Shown here in pieces: positions 5,789 to 6,381 of a DNA stretch of 6,381 nt. A program made the position numbers and the translations under genes. The stretch's first letter is position 1, and each line of letters opens with the position of its first letter. Origin of the DNA: Patescibacteria group bacterium UBA6102 (GTDB lineage Bacteria > Patescibacteriota > Minisyncoccia > Minisyncoccales > UBA5738); NCBI GenBank assembly GCA_002423555.1, contig DIWQ01000049.1, positions 18,448 through 24,828 on the forward strand, in the 5' to 3' direction. Under the pieces are notes generated by a model. It searched no databases. It was given only the letters and a program-made list of their open reading frames with translations, and was not told where the DNA came from.

Positions 5789-5859
5789 CGGGGAGGAGTA
5801 TGCCGGCAGTACGCACGATTCGGGTTCGTGCAGACAGGGTTCGATTCCCTGCTCCCCGA
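5789..5859 (+). tRNA. tRNA-Pro(CGG)
   Basis: A 71-nt cloverleaf folds with acceptor CGGGGAG/CTCCCCG, D arm GTAT-GCCGGCA-GTAC, anticodon arm CACGA-TTCGGGT-TCGTG, variable CAGA, T arm CAGGG-TTCGATT-CCCTG, discriminator A. The anticodon CGG reads CCG proline codons. The acceptor starting CGGGG is typical of proline tRNA. The discriminator is followed by CAA, so CCA is not encoded. A partial copy of the 3' end follows 81 bp downstream. Confidence 0.96.
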
Positions 5860-5897
5860 CAAAAATTAAACCCCCTTAAATTCTCAATCGACAAGAT

Positions 5898-5946
5898 GGG
5901 GTTCCGCGCCCGAGGCGCGCAGGGATTCCCTGCTCCCCGACAAAAA
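5898..5946 (+). pseudogene. Partial duplicate of the tRNA-Pro 3' end
   Basis: Positions 5924-5946 repeat exactly the 23 bp of 5843-5865, which cover the end of the T arm, the 3' acceptor strand, the discriminator and the downstream ACAAAAA. Just upstream CAGGG is also kept, but four bases of the T loop are missing. The fragment can still fold as GGGG/CCCC (5898-5901 with 5935-5938) around two small hairpins, CGCGCC-CGA-GGCGCG and CAGGG-ATT-CCCTG. There is no D arm or normal anticodon arm, so it is not a working canonical tRNA. It may be a tRNA remnant or the scar of an integration at a tRNA 3' end. Confidence 0.7.
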
Positions 5947-5977
5947 ACAAAACGGACAAACTGTCCGTTTTGTTTTT
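5943..5977 (+). terminator. Bidirectional terminator between tRNA-Pro and the membrane protein gene
   Basis: A perfect 16-bp stem (5943-5958 with 5962-5977) encloses the loop AAC. The GC core CGGACA/TGTCCG is flanked by A tracts on the left and T tracts (TTTTGTTTTT) on the right, so it can work on both strands. It serves tRNA-Pro on the plus strand and, 20 nt after its stop codon, the membrane protein gene on the minus strand. Its design resembles the terminator at 7-40. Confidence 0.85.
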
Positions 5978-5997
5978 CAAGCTTGGAGATGGCAAGA

Positions 5998-6381
5998 TTA
6001 TATCGGCAAGGGCGGCAGTTCTTGCTTGGTTTCGGCTTCATATTGAAGCCGCCTGATTTCATATTCCTGTTTTATCTGCGGCGCGAAATTAATTGCCAGC
6101 GCGACCAGCGAAATAGCGATTGCCAATCCGATGCCGGCGGGAATCCGGAAAAGGTTTTTTTGTTCCGCGGTCGGTTCGGGTAAATCCCCTTTTATTTGTT
6201 TTAACTTTTCAAAGATCAAATAATTGAAAATAAACAACAACGGCGCGAACGCAAAATTTATCAATAATTCAATCGGATTGCTACCAAACGATTCTGCGAT
6301 TCCGTTGACCAGAAACGATAAAAGCATTTCAACCGCCAGCAAGAAAAATATTTTCAAAAAATATCCGCGCACATATTCCCG
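5998..6381 (-). CDS. Unrecognised small membrane protein, probably 5'-partial
   Basis: I do not recognise this protein. The frame is open from the window edge to the TAA at 5998-6000. A GTG at 6370-6372 could start a 124-aa product, but the frame continues upstream (residues REY before it), so the true start may lie outside. Counted from the GTG, three hydrophobic helices are visible at about 4-26, 33-55 and 77-97. A short polar loop with KGDLPEPTAEQKN lies between the second and third. The C-terminal tail is charged, predicted soluble, and ends in ELPPLPI, with a short helical stretch QEYEIRRLQYEAETKQ. No catalytic motif is seen. It is convergent with tRNA-Pro and shares the terminator at 5943-5977. 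The clean frame and membrane pattern support a real gene. Confidence 0.75.
   Translation of the reverse strand, partial: REYVRGYFLKIFFLLAVEMLLSFLVNGIAESFGSNPIELLINFAFAPLLFIFNYLIFEKLKQIKGDLPEPTAEQKNLFRIPAGIGLAIAISLVALAINFAPQIKQEYEIRRLQYEAETKQELPPLPI

Noticed and set aside
5700..6062. Open frame of 120 codons on the minus strand
   Set aside because: It is antisense to tRNA-Pro and its duplicate; the repeated CRGAGN peptide is the translated tRNA repeat.
5758..6183. Open frame of 141 codons on the plus strand
   Set aside because: It reads through tRNA-Pro, the terminator and the antisense of the membrane protein gene; its internal peptide repeat comes from the tRNA 3' duplication.

Overview
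The window looks like a piece of a small-genome bacterium, most likely a member of the Candidate Phyla Radiation (Patescibacteria, perhaps Parcubacteria). This is inferred from several traits together: a small two-helix T4SS-pilin-like protein with a cysteine-containing lumenal segment, start codons with no Shine-Dalgarno sequence, three tRNA genes without an encoded CCA, and AT-rich spacers filled with short repeats. No marker here proves the lineage. Stops TAA, TAG and TGA all fit the standard code; the pilin-like gene ends at TGA only 2 nt before a tRNA.

Left part (1-3783), all on the minus strand, read right to left: tRNA-Arg(TCG), a T4SS-pilin-like membrane protein, tRNA-Lys(CTT), rpsO (uS15), a NYN/LabA-type putative nuclease, and pnp (polynucleotide phosphorylase), closed by a strong hairpin terminator at 7-40. 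The rpsO-pnp pairing is conserved in many bacteria; here a NYN gene sits between them. A 146-nt spacer before pnp is built of direct and inverted short repeats. The pilin-like mRNA lies between two tRNAs, so tRNA processing could define both of its ends.

Middle part (3784-5432): a divergent promoter region, a potentially folded leader, and cca, a tRNA nucleotidyltransferase with an HD domain. All three tRNAs lack the 3' CCA, so this enzyme would be needed to mature them.

Right part (5433-6381): a 356-nt stretch without a convincing protein gene. It holds a 105-bp element with perfect 25-bp inverted ends, a repeated hairpin core that also resembles the hairpin in front of rpsO, and a 19-bp perfect stem-loop. 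Then come a promoter and tRNA-Pro(CGG), a partial duplicate of that tRNA's 3' end, a bidirectional terminator, and the C-terminal part of an unrecognised minus-strand membrane protein that runs to the window edge.

Most of the window serves RNA metabolism (PNPase, putative NYN RNase, uS15, CCA enzyme, three tRNAs). The least explained part is the repeat-rich block at 5433-5712 together with the tRNA-Pro 3' duplication. I found no clearly new multi-gene system.
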